Below are positions 1 through 8,996 of a stretch of DNA of 64,000 nucleotides, one piece after another. This stretch comes from Lactococcus carnosus (GTDB lineage: Bacteria; Bacillota; Bacilli; Lactobacillales; Streptococcaceae), in the NCBI RefSeq assembly GCF_006770265.1, contig NZ_CP017194.1:2092378-2156377 (forward strand), read 5' to 3'. The notes under the pieces were generated by a model. The model did not search any database. It was not told the DNA's origin and saw only the letters and a program-made list of their open reading frames with translations. Both the position numbers and the translations under genes were made by a program. Each line of letters begins with the position of its first letter. The first letter of the stretch is position 1.

Positions 1-2
1 TA

Positions 3-1616
3 GAAACTTTATTTAATGACATTAAAGAAGAAGACTTAGGGTATTATGTGGGTAATCTCCTCATTACAGCAGAAGATAAGAGTATGAATATTATTGATGG
101 ACAGCAAAGAATAACGACTTTACTATTATTTTTATTAGCAATTTTTGAAAAAGTATCAAGCTTAATTAAGGATAATGTTGATAATGATGTTGAAAGCTTA
201 TATGAAATAAAAACGGATATAAAACGTCAAATTTCTATACCTGAGAAAAACGGTATACTAAGATTAAAATTATTAGATAAAGATGATGAGATATTGAACA
301 ATCTAACGCATTCAATTTTTGAGGGAGTAGAACCTAGTAGATGGGGGAAGTATTCATTTTATAAAAGATATAAATTTATAACTGGTAAATTATTTTCAGA
401 TATTGAAACAAGAAAAGACATATCTGATTTCTATAACAAATTAATAAATATAGAATTACTCCAAATATCTGTTCATGATCTAAGCGATGCTTATCAAGTG
501 TTTGCAAGTCTTAACTCTAAAGGTTTACCATTAACGCCTTTAGATTTATTAAAGAATGTGTTTTTAGGTAATAGAGGAGATATTAATAAATGGGATAAAT
601 TGAGAGATTTATTTTCTCCTAATGAAGAATTAAATGATAGTAAAATGACTCAATTTGTTTTAAATAACTATGATGCTTTTGAAAATATGAAGACTACTTC
701 TAGTATGACAAAAGGACAATTAGTCAAGTTATACAGCAATGTTTTTAAATCAGAAGAGTATATAGACACTTTAATTGAGAATGCAAAAATATTTAAGACG
801 ATAGCAAATAGCGAGTATACTAAATATGATTATACTTTATCAGGATTAAGCCAGTTAGATTCTACAACATCTTACCCATTATTAATGTATATTTTAAAGG
901 AAAAAGAAAAACTAGAATTGAACGATATACAAATGCAAGAAATAATATCTAATTTAATCAATTTCTATGTTAGACGTAATGTAGCATTAGTTCCAAAGTC
1001 GTCAAATGTAAGACAAAAGTTATTTGAATTAAAGAATAATATATTTACAAAAAAATTAAAAAGTGACAACATAGTAAAAAGTATACAACAATGTCTATTA
1101 GAATTATCTCCGAACGATGAATTAATGAGAACTTCATTAGAGGACGGGATTTATGATAAAAACAAAAAGACTTCTAGATTTATTTTAGTAAATCTAGAAC
1201 GAAATGATACTAACTATTTTCATAAAGGAAATCCAGATACATTAGATAAATTTAACGAAGATACTAATAAAAGAATTTGGGAAATAGAGCATATCTTACC
1301 ACAAACATTGAATAATGAATGGAGAAATGAAATTTCTCCAAATGATATATCAAAAGCTGAAGCAATTAAAAATGATGTTGTTCATTTATTAGGTAATTTA
1401 ACCTTAACACCCTATAATTCTGGTCTAGGAAATAGTAGTTTTAAAAGTAAACTTGAATATAGGGATAAAAAAACCTTAGTCGGACTAAATTTAAATATTT
1501 TTCTAAATAATAGTATAGATAAGGATCGCCCTACTTGGGGAAAAACGTCAATTCTAGAAAGAAATAAAATTTTAACAGATAGTTTTATACAAAAATTTAA
1601 AATTGATGAGAACTAG
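3..1616 (+). CDS. GmrSD-like DUF262/DUF1524 nuclease, 5' end cut by window edge
   Basis: The reading frame is open from base 3, and the codons before the first possible start (GTG at 48) read ETLFNDIKEEDLGYYVGNLL, which looks like normal DUF262 protein. The true start therefore lies left of the window and this is a 5'-partial gene. Visible motifs are the DGQQR NTPase-like signature of DUF262 near base 96 and, near the C terminus, EHILPQTLNNEW followed by HLLGNLTLTPYNSGLGNSSF, the HNH-type DUF1524 nuclease core. Family knowledge: proteins of this architecture (GmrSD type) act as modification-dependent type IV restriction or anti-phage nucleases. Substrate specificity cannot be read from the sequence. 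Its AT-rich codon use matches accessory DNA. A small gene converges on its 3' end. Confidence 0.8.
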   Translation, partial: ETLFNDIKEEDLGYYVGNLLITAEDKSMNIIDGQQRITTLLLFLLAIFEKVSSLIKDNVDNDVESLYEIKTDIKRQISIPEKNGILRLKLLDKDDEILNNLTHSIFEGVEPSRWGKYSFYKRYKFITGKLFSDIETRKDISDFYNKLINIELLQISVHDLSDAYQVFASLNSKGLPLTPLDLLKNVFLGNRGDINKWDKLRDLFSPNEELNDSKMTQFVLNNYDAFENMKTTSSMTKGQLVKLYSNVFKSEEYIDTLIENAKIFKTIANSEYTKYDYTLSGLSQLDSTTSYPLLMYILKEKEKLELNDIQMQEIISNLINFYVRRNVALVPKSSNVRQKLFELKNNIFTKKLKSDNIVKSIQQCLLELSPNDELMRTSLEDGIYDKNKKTSRFILVNLERNDTNYFHKGNPDTLDKFNEDTNKRIWEIEHILPQTLNNEWRNEISPNDISKAEAIKNDVVHLLGNLTLTPYNSGLGNSSFKSKLEYRDKKTLVGLNLNIFLNNSIDKDRPTWGKTSILERNKILTDSFIQKFKIDEN

Positions 1617-1618
1617 AG

Positions 1619-1873
1619 TCATTTTAAAAATTTCTCCAAAAATAAAAGCCATTCAGCAATTAAGCTGTCTAGCTTTTTTTCTTTCTTCAGTTCCTGCGTT
1701 AGCAAATATTTGATGTAGCTCAATAATTTAAGTTTATTATCTTTGGCTAGGGCATTAACCTCATTTTTAAAACTCTCTTTGCAACGTACTACAATCTGTA
1801 TACTTTTATCTTCAAAAAGCTCTGTCTGAATTGTCACATACATTTCTTTATCGTATGTCTTTTGTGTTAACAA
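1619..1873 (-). CDS. small protein of unknown function
   Basis: 84 codons, convergent with the nuclease gene and ending 2 bp from it. It is Lys/Glu/Leu-rich, with a predicted beta stretch (YVTIQTELFEDKSIQIVVR) followed by helices. That order resembles ribbon-helix-helix proteins of the CopG/antitoxin type, but no family could be assigned. The longest frame starts at a TTG with no ribosome-binding site; an ATG at about 1843 is an alternative start. It could be a remnant of a toxin-antitoxin or restriction locus. Confidence 0.4.
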   Translation of the reverse strand: MLTQKTYDKEMYVTIQTELFEDKSIQIVVRCKESFKNEVNALAKDNKLKLLSYIKYLLTQELKKEKKLDSLIAEWLLFLEKFLK

Positions 1874-2158
1874 AGTTTATATAAATAGCATACAACTTCC
1901 CTTTAAAAATTAAATCTAAATATTGTCTTTTGATATCTATTTCATTTATTTTTTTAAATTTCTTGTTCTGCATCACTATATTTATCAGCTCCTGTATCTG
2001 GTAGCACTGTACTTTTTTTTATAGTCATTTTCGCAGTCATAGCAATGCTAATAATTGATACGATTAGAGATAACAACTATCTTTTTACGCAAATTTATAC
2101 TAAAATAGACCTATTGAAATATTTTCAACACAACTATTAGATTTAACAGAGGAAATTA

Positions 2159-3163
2159 GTGAAAGTCAAAAACTTAGATGGTTTTAAAAAAGAACCTATC
2201 ATATCTGTCATCGTTCCTGTTTATAATTCAGAATCATATTTGAAAGACTGTTTAGATTCTATTATAGAGCAGACATATGAAAATTTGGAAATTATACTCA
2301 TTGATGATGGATCAATTGATGATTCGTTAAGTATTATACAAATGTATGCAAAAAATGATTCGAGAATCATGTACGACTCAATTAAAAATTCTGGTCCTGG
2401 ATTTGCTAGGAATAAAGGCTTAGATAAATTTACTGGAGATTTTGTATTTTTTGTGGATGCTGATGATGTTTTATGTAAAGATCTATTTGAATTACTTATC
2501 AAAAACGTTAGCAGTCCTTCAGATGTTGCCATGTGTAAATTTTCGAAAGATATGAAGTATTTCGGTAACGGAGATAAGCAGATAGTCTATCAGAGCGGCT
2601 CTTTTACAGATAACGTGAAACAAATGTATTCTCCAGGTTTTTCTTCTTCAGGACCGTGTGCTAAGCTTTACGGTCGTGATATATTTTCTACATTAAGATT
2701 CCCAAATATAGCAATGTATGAAGATGCAGCAATCAGCTTACAAGTCCTATCATTGGCTAAAAACGTGACGTTTTTTGATTATATTGGGTATTACTATCGA
2801 TTTAATCCAGAAAGTATTACCAATACAAAAGTTTCTGAAAGAAATTTTTGTATTTTTAAGAAAACAGAGATTGTACTTGACTTTATCAAGAAAGAACATC
2901 CTGAAGCAACTCAGTTAGCATATACGATATGTTTAAATGACAATGAATACGTCATGATGGAATCAACTCGTATTAAAACAGATATGTCTAAAAAACTTTT
3001 TAATGCTTTATTTATACAAAATAAAGAACTTGTAAAAAATCTAGGATTAAGAAAAATGCTATACCTGAATAAGACAGCATTGTATTTTTTATTGAAGATG
3101 ATGAGTAAAGTTTATTATAACGATTATTTAAGAATGACTTTTAAAAAAATATTAGGTGTTTGA
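2159..3163 (+). CDS. family 2 glycosyltransferase
   Basis: Transfers a sugar from a nucleotide-sugar donor, most likely to a cell-surface polysaccharide or teichoic acid precursor at the cytoplasmic face of the membrane. The GT-A fold is clear: ISVIVPVYN at residues 15-23, IDDGS at 48-52, GPGFARNKGLD near 79-89 and the metal-binding FFVDADD at 97-103. The GTG start is preceded by AGAGG at good spacing. The C-terminal 100 residues are basic and without an obvious membrane span. It stands alone, with no other polysaccharide genes next to it, so the acceptor is unknown. Confidence 0.85.
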   Translation: MKVKNLDGFKKEPIISVIVPVYNSESYLKDCLDSIIEQTYENLEIILIDDGSIDDSLSIIQMYAKNDSRIMYDSIKNSGPGFARNKGLDKFTGDFVFFVDADDVLCKDLFELLIKNVSSPSDVAMCKFSKDMKYFGNGDKQIVYQSGSFTDNVKQMYSPGFSSSGPCAKLYGRDIFSTLRFPNIAMYEDAAISLQVLSLAKNVTFFDYIGYYYRFNPESITNTKVSERNFCIFKKTEIVLDFIKKEHPEATQLAYTICLNDNEYVMMESTRIKTDMSKKLFNALFIQNKELVKNLGLRKMLYLNKTALYFLLKMMSKVYYNDYLRMTFKKILGV

Positions 3164-3276
3164 TGCTTTGACCTTTCTGGTTTCTGTTGCAACCTCTCCC
3201 CTAAGCGCATAAAGCCGCTAATCTGATCCTTAAATTATGCTGGTATTCCCATTAAAACCTTAATTTCAGTAGATAC

Positions 3277-3316
3277 AAAAAAAGCCGAAGCGTGTGCCAT
3301 TTCTTCGGTTTTTTTA
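3277..3316 (+). terminator. rho-independent terminator after the glycosyltransferase
   Basis: Perfect GCCGAAG/CTTCGG stem with an A-run before it and seven Ts after it, about 110 bp past the stop codon. It could work in both directions. Confidence 0.75.
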
Positions 3317-3416
3317 TATATTCCTTGCATGGTCTCCATGTGTTGTGACCTAATAGGCACTCTCATCCTTCTATCTCAAGCTAAACATCAAATTATATGG
3401 CAGCTATAGGGATACA

Positions 3417-3481
3417 GCATTTGCCCGATAACATTTTTTTATCGCCCATATAAAAAAATGCTATCCCCAATAAGGGCATGC
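3417..3481. repeat. long imperfect hairpin, function unknown
   Basis: Inner stem of 15 pairs with one mismatch: 3427-3442 (starts GATAACATTTTTTTAT) against 3450-3465, loop CGCCCAT. Outer pairs GCAT and GCCC (3417-3426) match GGGCATGC (3474-3481), leaving an asymmetric bulge at 3466-3473. It lies between a terminator and the peptide-transporter leader and contains no plausible gene. Confidence 0.5.
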
Positions 3482-3554
3482 CAATGATAGAATTTAGGTC
3501 TAGCAATAAATTAACGATAGAGATGTCGCGTTGTTTCTTCTTTTTGCTAAACGT

Positions 3555-3627
3555 CTAATCGATTAGTTGAGAAACACAAATAGGTGACCACCTCTGAATA
3601 TGATCCTCTCTGGAGAGGGGCGTGGTC
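3555..3627 (+). promoter_or_regulatory. structured 5' leader of the peptide transporter operon
   Basis: Begins with a 12-bp palindrome CTAATCGATTAG (3555-3566). Then GACCAC (3586-3591) can pair with GTGGTC (3622-3627), enclosing a CCTCT/AGAGG hairpin (3605-3618). An alternative pairing AGGT/ACCT (3583-3593) competes with the outer stem. It ends 17 nt before the AGGAG ribosome-binding site. I do not recognise a known riboswitch class; it may be a regulatory RNA element or an operator region. Confidence 0.4.
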
Positions 3628-3655
3628 TGAAAAATAGGAAATCAGGAGTATCAGG

Positions 3656-5239
3656 ATGAAGAAATTAAAATATGGGGCAGTCACGCTTTTATTTGCAACA
3701 GCAGGTTTATTTTTAGCTGCTTGCTCGACAAGTAGTTCACCAAATAAAGCAACGACGAGTAAAACAGAAACGACTAAAGACGCATCATCTTTCACTTATG
3801 CAATCAGTGGTAATCCAGCGTCACTTAATCCGATTAACACGAGTGATCGTTGGGGCCTAACCGTCACAAATATGATTTATTCACCACTTGTTGCGATCGA
3901 AACAGATGGGACGCAAAAAAATATACTAGCAGACTCGATCGAAGCAGCTAAGGATGGCTTATCGGTGACTGTCAAACTCAAACAAACGATCAAGTGGTCA
4001 GATGGTGAAAAGTTAACTGCAGATGATGTCGTCTTTACCTATACACAGAAGGCCAAGAAAGAAAATGGCAACGCCGACAAGCTTTGGATTGGGGGTAAAC
4101 CCATTACCATCCAAAAAGTTGATGACTATACCGTGAAATTTAGTTTGCCTGAGCCAAGTGCCGCAGCCGTTAATAATATCGCTACAGAAACTTTTATCAT
4201 CCCCAAACATATCTATAAGGATGTTGCCGACTTTTCCGTTAAGGAGCTGCCTGTAGCACCCGTAGGTACCGGACCTTACAAATTAAAAACATATAAGACT
4301 GGTGAGTATCTCGCTTTTGAAGCAAACAAAACTTATTTTGGTGGTACACCCGCAATCAAAAACGTGACCCTACGCATTATTGAAAGCAATGATACAGCTA
4401 AAGTTGCCTTGCAAAAAGGGGAAGTCGATGCAGCTGTGGTATTACCTAGCGCCATTTCGGACCTAGACAGCCATGATATAACCGTTTATCCTTATTCTGA
4501 AACCCGAGTGGGTTATTTAGGCTTAAATACCAAATCTGATGCCTTGACCAATGTTAAGGTCCGTCAAGCAGTGCTCTATGCCTTAGACAAGTCTGAATTA
4601 AATCAAGCAGCTTACTTAAATAAAAAGTATTATAGTACGCCTAACTCATTCCTACCGCCAAGTAACCCTTTCGCAACCGAGTCGGTTAACACATATAAAA
4701 CGAACGCGCAAAAGAGTAAAACATTACTTGCAGAAGCTGGTGTCTCTGATTTGAAACTCAATATCGGTTTCTCAGCAACTGATCCAGCGCAAACAGTCCA
4801 AGCCACACTGATTCAGCAACAACTCAAAAAAGCAGGCATTACAGTGACTCTAGAGGGTGGCGATGGCACTGCAATCTTTTCAGAATTAAAGAAACCTGGC
4901 TCAACTAAATACAATCTCTTTTTAGGTGGCTATATTATGGGCAATGATCCTGATTTATATGCTGCATTATTCAAAACAGGTGGGAGTTCAAATTATTTCC
5001 AAACTAATAATGCGAAAACAGACCAACTATTTGATAAGGCTGCAGTTGAAACAGATCCAACCAAACGTAAAGCACTCTATGACCAACTACAAAAAGAGGT
5101 TGCAGATGATGCCCGAATCTACCCAATCGTGGATAATAAAAAGATTCTAGCAGTCAACAACCGAATTGCCAATGTTAAAAAGGCTAATTTGGTCCCAATT
5201 TATACATTTGAAGATCTGTCTAAATTGACCATTAAATAA
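3656..5239 (+). CDS. peptide ABC transporter substrate-binding lipoprotein (OppA/DppA type)
   Basis: Extracytoplasmic binding protein of the SBP family 5, which delivers oligo- or dipeptides (in some members nickel) to the permease. The N terminus is a lipoprotein signal: basic MKK, hydrophobic core, lipobox LAAC with lipidated Cys23, then a Ser/Thr/Lys linker. Family features include WSDGEKLTADDVVFTY and GTGPYKL. Length (527 aa) is normal. AGGAG lies 7 nt before the ATG. First gene of a four-gene operon with two permeases and a fused ATPase; a hairpin after the gene may raise its expression over the others. Confidence 0.92.
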   Translation: MKKLKYGAVTLLFATAGLFLAACSTSSSPNKATTSKTETTKDASSFTYAISGNPASLNPINTSDRWGLTVTNMIYSPLVAIETDGTQKNILADSIEAAKDGLSVTVKLKQTIKWSDGEKLTADDVVFTYTQKAKKENGNADKLWIGGKPITIQKVDDYTVKFSLPEPSAAAVNNIATETFIIPKHIYKDVADFSVKELPVAPVGTGPYKLKTYKTGEYLAFEANKTYFGGTPAIKNVTLRIIESNDTAKVALQKGEVDAAVVLPSAISDLDSHDITVYPYSETRVGYLGLNTKSDALTNVKVRQAVLYALDKSELNQAAYLNKKYYSTPNSFLPPSNPFATESVNTYKTNAQKSKTLLAEAGVSDLKLNIGFSATDPAQTVQATLIQQQLKKAGITVTLEGGDGTAIFSELKKPGSTKYNLFLGGYIMGNDPDLYAALFKTGGSSNYFQTNNAKTDQLFDKAAVETDPTKRKALYDQLQKEVADDARIYPIVDNKKILAVNNRIANVKKANLVPIYTFEDLSKLTIK

Positions 5240-5244
5240 AAAGT

Positions 5245-5280
5245 AAAGCTGTGATAGGAAACATAGTCACAGCTTTATTT
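5245..5280 (+). terminator. intra-operon stem-loop, partial terminator or mRNA stabiliser
   Basis: Perfect 10-bp stem AAAGCTGTGA / TCACAGCTTT followed by ATTT, between the binding protein and permease genes. Such loops are common after binding-protein genes and give differential expression. The next gene has its own ribosome-binding site at about 5291. Confidence 0.6.
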
Positions 5281-5301
5281 GATGATATGAAAGGAAAAAT
5301 A

Positions 5302-6264
5302 GTGGCTAGTTACATATTAAAACGGGTTCTACAAGCAATCCCATTATTACTGATTATATCATTTATCGTATTTTCACTGATACACCTTGCACCATATGAT
5401 GTCATCGATTCGATTACGACACCAAACATGTCTAATGACCAAGTGGCCTTGCTTCGAGAAAAATACGGATTAAATGATCCCTTTATTGTCCAATATGTCA
5501 AATGGTTAAGCCAAATGCTTCATGGTGACTTCGGTTACTCCCTGATCAATCAACATAGTATTACATCGGAGCTAGCGGTTAGGTTACCAAATACAATCCG
5601 CTTAGTCTTACCGGCTTATATCACGGCACTCTTTTTGGCAATCACCTTTGGCTTAACTGCATCAGCAAATAAAGGCAAATTTTTGGATCGAGCTGTCGAC
5701 GCCATTGCCTCTATCGGGATTGCAGTGCCAACATTTTGGCTTGCCATGATTTTAATCTATCAGTTTGGTTACCGGTTAAACCTTTTTCCGATTATTGGGA
5801 TGCACACAATCGGCAAAGAAAATGAGTTGGCAGATTTTCTAGCCCATTTCACACTACCCTATATCACCTTAACAGTTGCCTTTTTCCCGGAATTAACCAG
5901 ATATATTCGTGCATCAGCTAATGAACAAATTACTGAGGACTATGTCACTGTCCAATCAGCTTTTCAAGCCACGAGATGGGAAATTTTTAGCCGACATATC
6001 AGTCGAAATATCTTAATTCCTATCGTAACCCAAATTGGCTTAGCCCTACCCATGTTAGTAACGGGTGCGATTATCACAGAATCCATTTTCAGCTGGCCGG
6101 GTGTCGGCCCCTATCTCTTGTCGGCAACAAAGAGTCTAGATTATCCTGTCATCATGACCTTACTGCTACTGTCAGCAACCTTGGTTATTTTGGGCAATTT
6201 ATTATCTGATGTCCTCTACGCTATCGTTGATCCAAGAATCAGAAGAGGAGGAAAGGCATCATGA
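5302..6264 (+). CDS. peptide ABC transporter permease, OppB/DppB type
   Basis: First membrane subunit of the peptide importer. The chosen start is GTG 5302, preceded by AAAGGA at 6-nt spacing, giving MASYILKRVLQAIPLLLIIS, the usual OppB N terminus. An upstream GTG at 5251 lies inside the stem-loop and is unlikely. There are about six membrane helices, and the C-terminal half carries the permease coupling region with the family pattern. About 320 aa, normal for the family. The stop overlaps the next gene start as ATGA. Confidence 0.9.
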   Translation: MASYILKRVLQAIPLLLIISFIVFSLIHLAPYDVIDSITTPNMSNDQVALLREKYGLNDPFIVQYVKWLSQMLHGDFGYSLINQHSITSELAVRLPNTIRLVLPAYITALFLAITFGLTASANKGKFLDRAVDAIASIGIAVPTFWLAMILIYQFGYRLNLFPIIGMHTIGKENELADFLAHFTLPYITLTVAFFPELTRYIRASANEQITEDYVTVQSAFQATRWEIFSRHISRNILIPIVTQIGLALPMLVTGAIITESIFSWPGVGPYLLSATKSLDYPVIMTLLLLSATLVILGNLLSDVLYAIVDPRIRRGGKAS

Positions 6265-7094
6265 AAAAAACGAATCAGATCAAACAGCTGATAGGCGCCT
6301 CTCCCATATTCATGGGATCAATCCTCTTTTTAAGCCTCTTGTTTGCTTTAACACTACTTGCACCATTAATCCCGATTGATCCAAATGCACCAGACATCAG
6401 TCATATATCCCAGTCGCCAAGTTGGCAACATTTATTTGGGACTGACGAAATCGGCCGTGATTATTTTATCCGAGTCCTATATGGTGGGCGCGTTTCTTTA
6501 TTCGTTGGTATTTTAGCAATGCTGACGGCAACGCTGATTGGTACACTGGTTGGCTTGATTTCAGGTTATTTTGGTGGCCTAGTTGATAGTCTTTTAATGC
6601 GATTTGTCGATATCTTGTCGTCAATTCCCTGGCTGATACTCGTCATTGTGCTCAGTGTCTTCTTAAAACCTGGCTTGACGACGATTATTATCGTGATTGG
6701 TGGCTTTTCTTGGATGCGAATTGCGCGGTTAATTCGCGCTGAGACACTCTCAGCAAAAGAGAGAGAATACGTCATCTACTCCAAATTTCTAGGAGAAAAC
6801 TGGGTTAAAATCATCGTCAAGCATATCTTACCCTCAGCACTACCAACTTTGATTGTTGCCGCATCCCAAAGCCTCTCTGGCGCAATCATGACAGAAGCTG
6901 CATTAAGCTTCTTAGGAATGGGCATCCAGCAACCCATGGCGTCATGGGGTAGCCTGCTACAAAATGCACAGAGCAGTCTACAAAGCGCACCTTATATGGC
7001 CATTTTACCAGGCTTATTTGTTGTCCTAACTATCTATGCATTTAACAATCTAGGCGATCTAATCAAGTTGATCATGCAACGAAAGGAGGGCTAA
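6261..7094 (+). CDS. peptide ABC transporter permease, OppC/DppC type
   Basis: Second membrane subunit. It shows the N-terminal OppC_N helix followed by LFGTDEIGRDYFIRVLYGGRVSL, diagnostic of DppC/OppC, and the coupling-helix region EAALSFLGMGIQQPMASWG near the C terminus. Start ATG overlaps the oppB-like stop (ATGA), implying translational coupling. A strong AAAGGAGGG for the next gene is embedded in its last codons. Confidence 0.92.
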   Translation: MKKTNQIKQLIGASPIFMGSILFLSLLFALTLLAPLIPIDPNAPDISHISQSPSWQHLFGTDEIGRDYFIRVLYGGRVSLFVGILAMLTATLIGTLVGLISGYFGGLVDSLLMRFVDILSSIPWLILVIVLSVFLKPGLTTIIIVIGGFSWMRIARLIRAETLSAKEREYVIYSKFLGENWVKIIVKHILPSALPTLIVAASQSLSGAIMTEAALSFLGMGIQQPMASWGSLLQNAQSSLQSAPYMAILPGLFVVLTIYAFNNLGDLIKLIMQRKEG

Positions 7095-7100
7095 CACCCT

Positions 7101-8861
7101 GTGACTAAACATCTAATTGAAATCAGTGAGCTAGAGATTGACCTTCGCAAGCAACATACCACGACGTCTCTTGTTAAGCATATTAATTTTACGGTGCCAA
7201 AAGGTGCTATCATGGGGATTGTTGGCGAATCAGGTAGCGGTAAAAGTCTTGTCATGAAGAGTATGATGAACCACTTACCTGATGGGCTATCAAGTCAATT
7301 TAAAACCTACACCTTTGATGGCAAGCCAGTCGATAAAAAAACGAAACTACCCATTTCGATGATTTTCCAGGACCCGATGACCGCACTTGATCCTGTTAGA
7401 ACGATTGGCTTTCATTTGGTTGAAATTATTCAACGCTTTCAAAACATCCGAGGTAAACAGGCTAAGCAGCTTGCAATAGCTGAACTAGAAAAAGTAGGGA
7501 TTGCAAATCCACAAACACGGTTTAGACAATTTCCACATGAACTCTCAGGTGGGATGCGACAACGCGTGTTAATTGCCATGGCACTATTAGCCAAACCCGA
7601 CTTACTAATTGCTGACGAGCCGACAACTGCATTGGATGTCACCATCCAAGCGCAAATCTTAAAATTAATCCGTGCCTTAAATCAAAAAGAAAAGTTGACC
7701 GTTATTTTGGTCTCGCATGACTTTGGCGTGGTGGCAGGCATGTGTGATTTTATTCAAGTCATGTATCAAGGCCGTATTGTTGAAACTGGGTCTGCTGAGG
7801 ATATATTTTATACCCCCGCTCATACCTATACAAAGCAACTCTTAGCTTCAGCTAAACTGGGGGATAAGCATGATGCCTTGCCAGTTTTCAACTACCAAGC
7901 AACCCTAGCGGATGACCTTATTTTACATCAGTTATCGCCGACACATAGCGTTTGGCTAGAAAAGGGGGAAGCGATGTCAGAATTAATACGCGTCTCAAGA
8001 CTTTCTAAAACATTTACAACAAAAGACTGGCGAGGTCGTAAATCGACCATCAAGGCCGTTTCTGAAGTCAATTTAACGCTGAATAAGGGGGAAACCCTAG
8101 GCTTAGTCGGTGAATCCGGCAGCGGCAAAACAACGCTAGGCCGACTGGTGTTGAACTTGGAAAACCCGAGTTCTGGCAAGATTTTTTATGCTGGTAAAGA
8201 TATGGCAGCCGTAAATGCTTCCGAGCGAAAAAAAATGAATCGGAAGATGCAAATTATCTTTCAAGATCCCTATTCGGCTTTAAATCCTAGATTGACAGCA
8301 GTAGAATTAGTAATGGAACCCTTACTAGGTGTGCCAAAAAAAATAGCAAGACAAAAAGCGATCGACACTTTAGCGATCGTGGGCATAACAGGTGACGCCG
8401 TAAATAAATTCCCAGCTGCCTTCAGTGGCGGCCAAAGACAAAGAATTGGCATCGCTAGAGCAGTTGTCAACCAGCCTGAATTCATACTATGTGATGAACC
8501 GACATCTGCATTAGACGTCTCAATCCAATCACAAATCCTCCATCTCCTGCAAAAACTCCAAGAAGAGTTAGCCTTATCCTATCTGTTTATATCCCATGAT
8601 TTATCGGTAATCAGACATATCTCAGATCGAATTGCTGTCATGTATCAAGGACAACTCATCGAGCTTGCACCTACCGAGCAGTTGTTTCATAACCCGCAAC
8701 ACGCCTACACAAAAAAATTATTAGCTGCTGCACCGATTGCCGATCCCCATCTAGCAAGACTTGCACTAGAAAATGATGAGATCGACGAGGTCATCACCCT
8801 GTCTGATCGGTTTGACTGGCACCAGATTGATGAAGCGCATTTTGTAAGAAGAGAGCAATAG
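7101..8861 (+). CDS. fused double ATP-binding subunit of peptide ABC transporter (OppD-OppF fusion)
   Basis: One polypeptide of 586 aa with two complete ABC domains, replacing separate OppD and OppF. Domain 1: Walker A GESGSGKS at 42-49, LSGGMRQR signature, LLIADEPTTALD. Domain 2: Walker A GESGSGKTT from about 337, FSGGQRQR, FILCDEPTSALD. Both carry oligopeptide-type C-terminal tails (HTYTKQLL and HAYTKKLL). The GTG start follows a strong AAAGGAGGG. It hydrolyses ATP at the inner membrane face to drive peptide import. Last gene of the operon, followed by a terminator. Confidence 0.92.
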   Translation: MTKHLIEISELEIDLRKQHTTTSLVKHINFTVPKGAIMGIVGESGSGKSLVMKSMMNHLPDGLSSQFKTYTFDGKPVDKKTKLPISMIFQDPMTALDPVRTIGFHLVEIIQRFQNIRGKQAKQLAIAELEKVGIANPQTRFRQFPHELSGGMRQRVLIAMALLAKPDLLIADEPTTALDVTIQAQILKLIRALNQKEKLTVILVSHDFGVVAGMCDFIQVMYQGRIVETGSAEDIFYTPAHTYTKQLLASAKLGDKHDALPVFNYQATLADDLILHQLSPTHSVWLEKGEAMSELIRVSRLSKTFTTKDWRGRKSTIKAVSEVNLTLNKGETLGLVGESGSGKTTLGRLVLNLENPSSGKIFYAGKDMAAVNASERKKMNRKMQIIFQDPYSALNPRLTAVELVMEPLLGVPKKIARQKAIDTLAIVGITGDAVNKFPAAFSGGQRQRIGIARAVVNQPEFILCDEPTSALDVSIQSQILHLLQKLQEELALSYLFISHDLSVIRHISDRIAVMYQGQLIELAPTEQLFHNPQHAYTKKLLAAAPIADPHLARLALENDEIDEVITLSDRFDWHQIDEAHFVRREQ

Positions 8862-8910
8862 CACGACTGAAAATTAAGCAGTAATACCAATCAAGCTATT
8901 TGAAAAAAGA

Positions 8911-8947
8911 AAGGCTATCAGTTTTTTACACTGACAGCCTTTTTATT
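8911..8947 (+). terminator. terminator of the peptide transporter operon
   Basis: Stem AAGGCTATCAG / CTGACAGCCTT with T-rich tail, about 50 bp after the ATPase stop codon. Confidence 0.85.
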
Positions 8948-8996
8948 ATTTTAATTTCTATCATTTTTATGCGTTAAACTGCTTTAACACGTCCTA

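Noticed and set aside
3541..3655. T-box or known riboswitch upstream of the transporter operon
   Set aside because: No specifier loop, no AGGGTGG antiterminator and no leader terminator; only an unassigned structured leader can be supported.
5251..5301. Upstream GTG start for the OppB-like permease
   Set aside because: It lies within the stem-loop and has no ribosome-binding site; the GTG at 5302 with AAAGGA gives the family N terminus.
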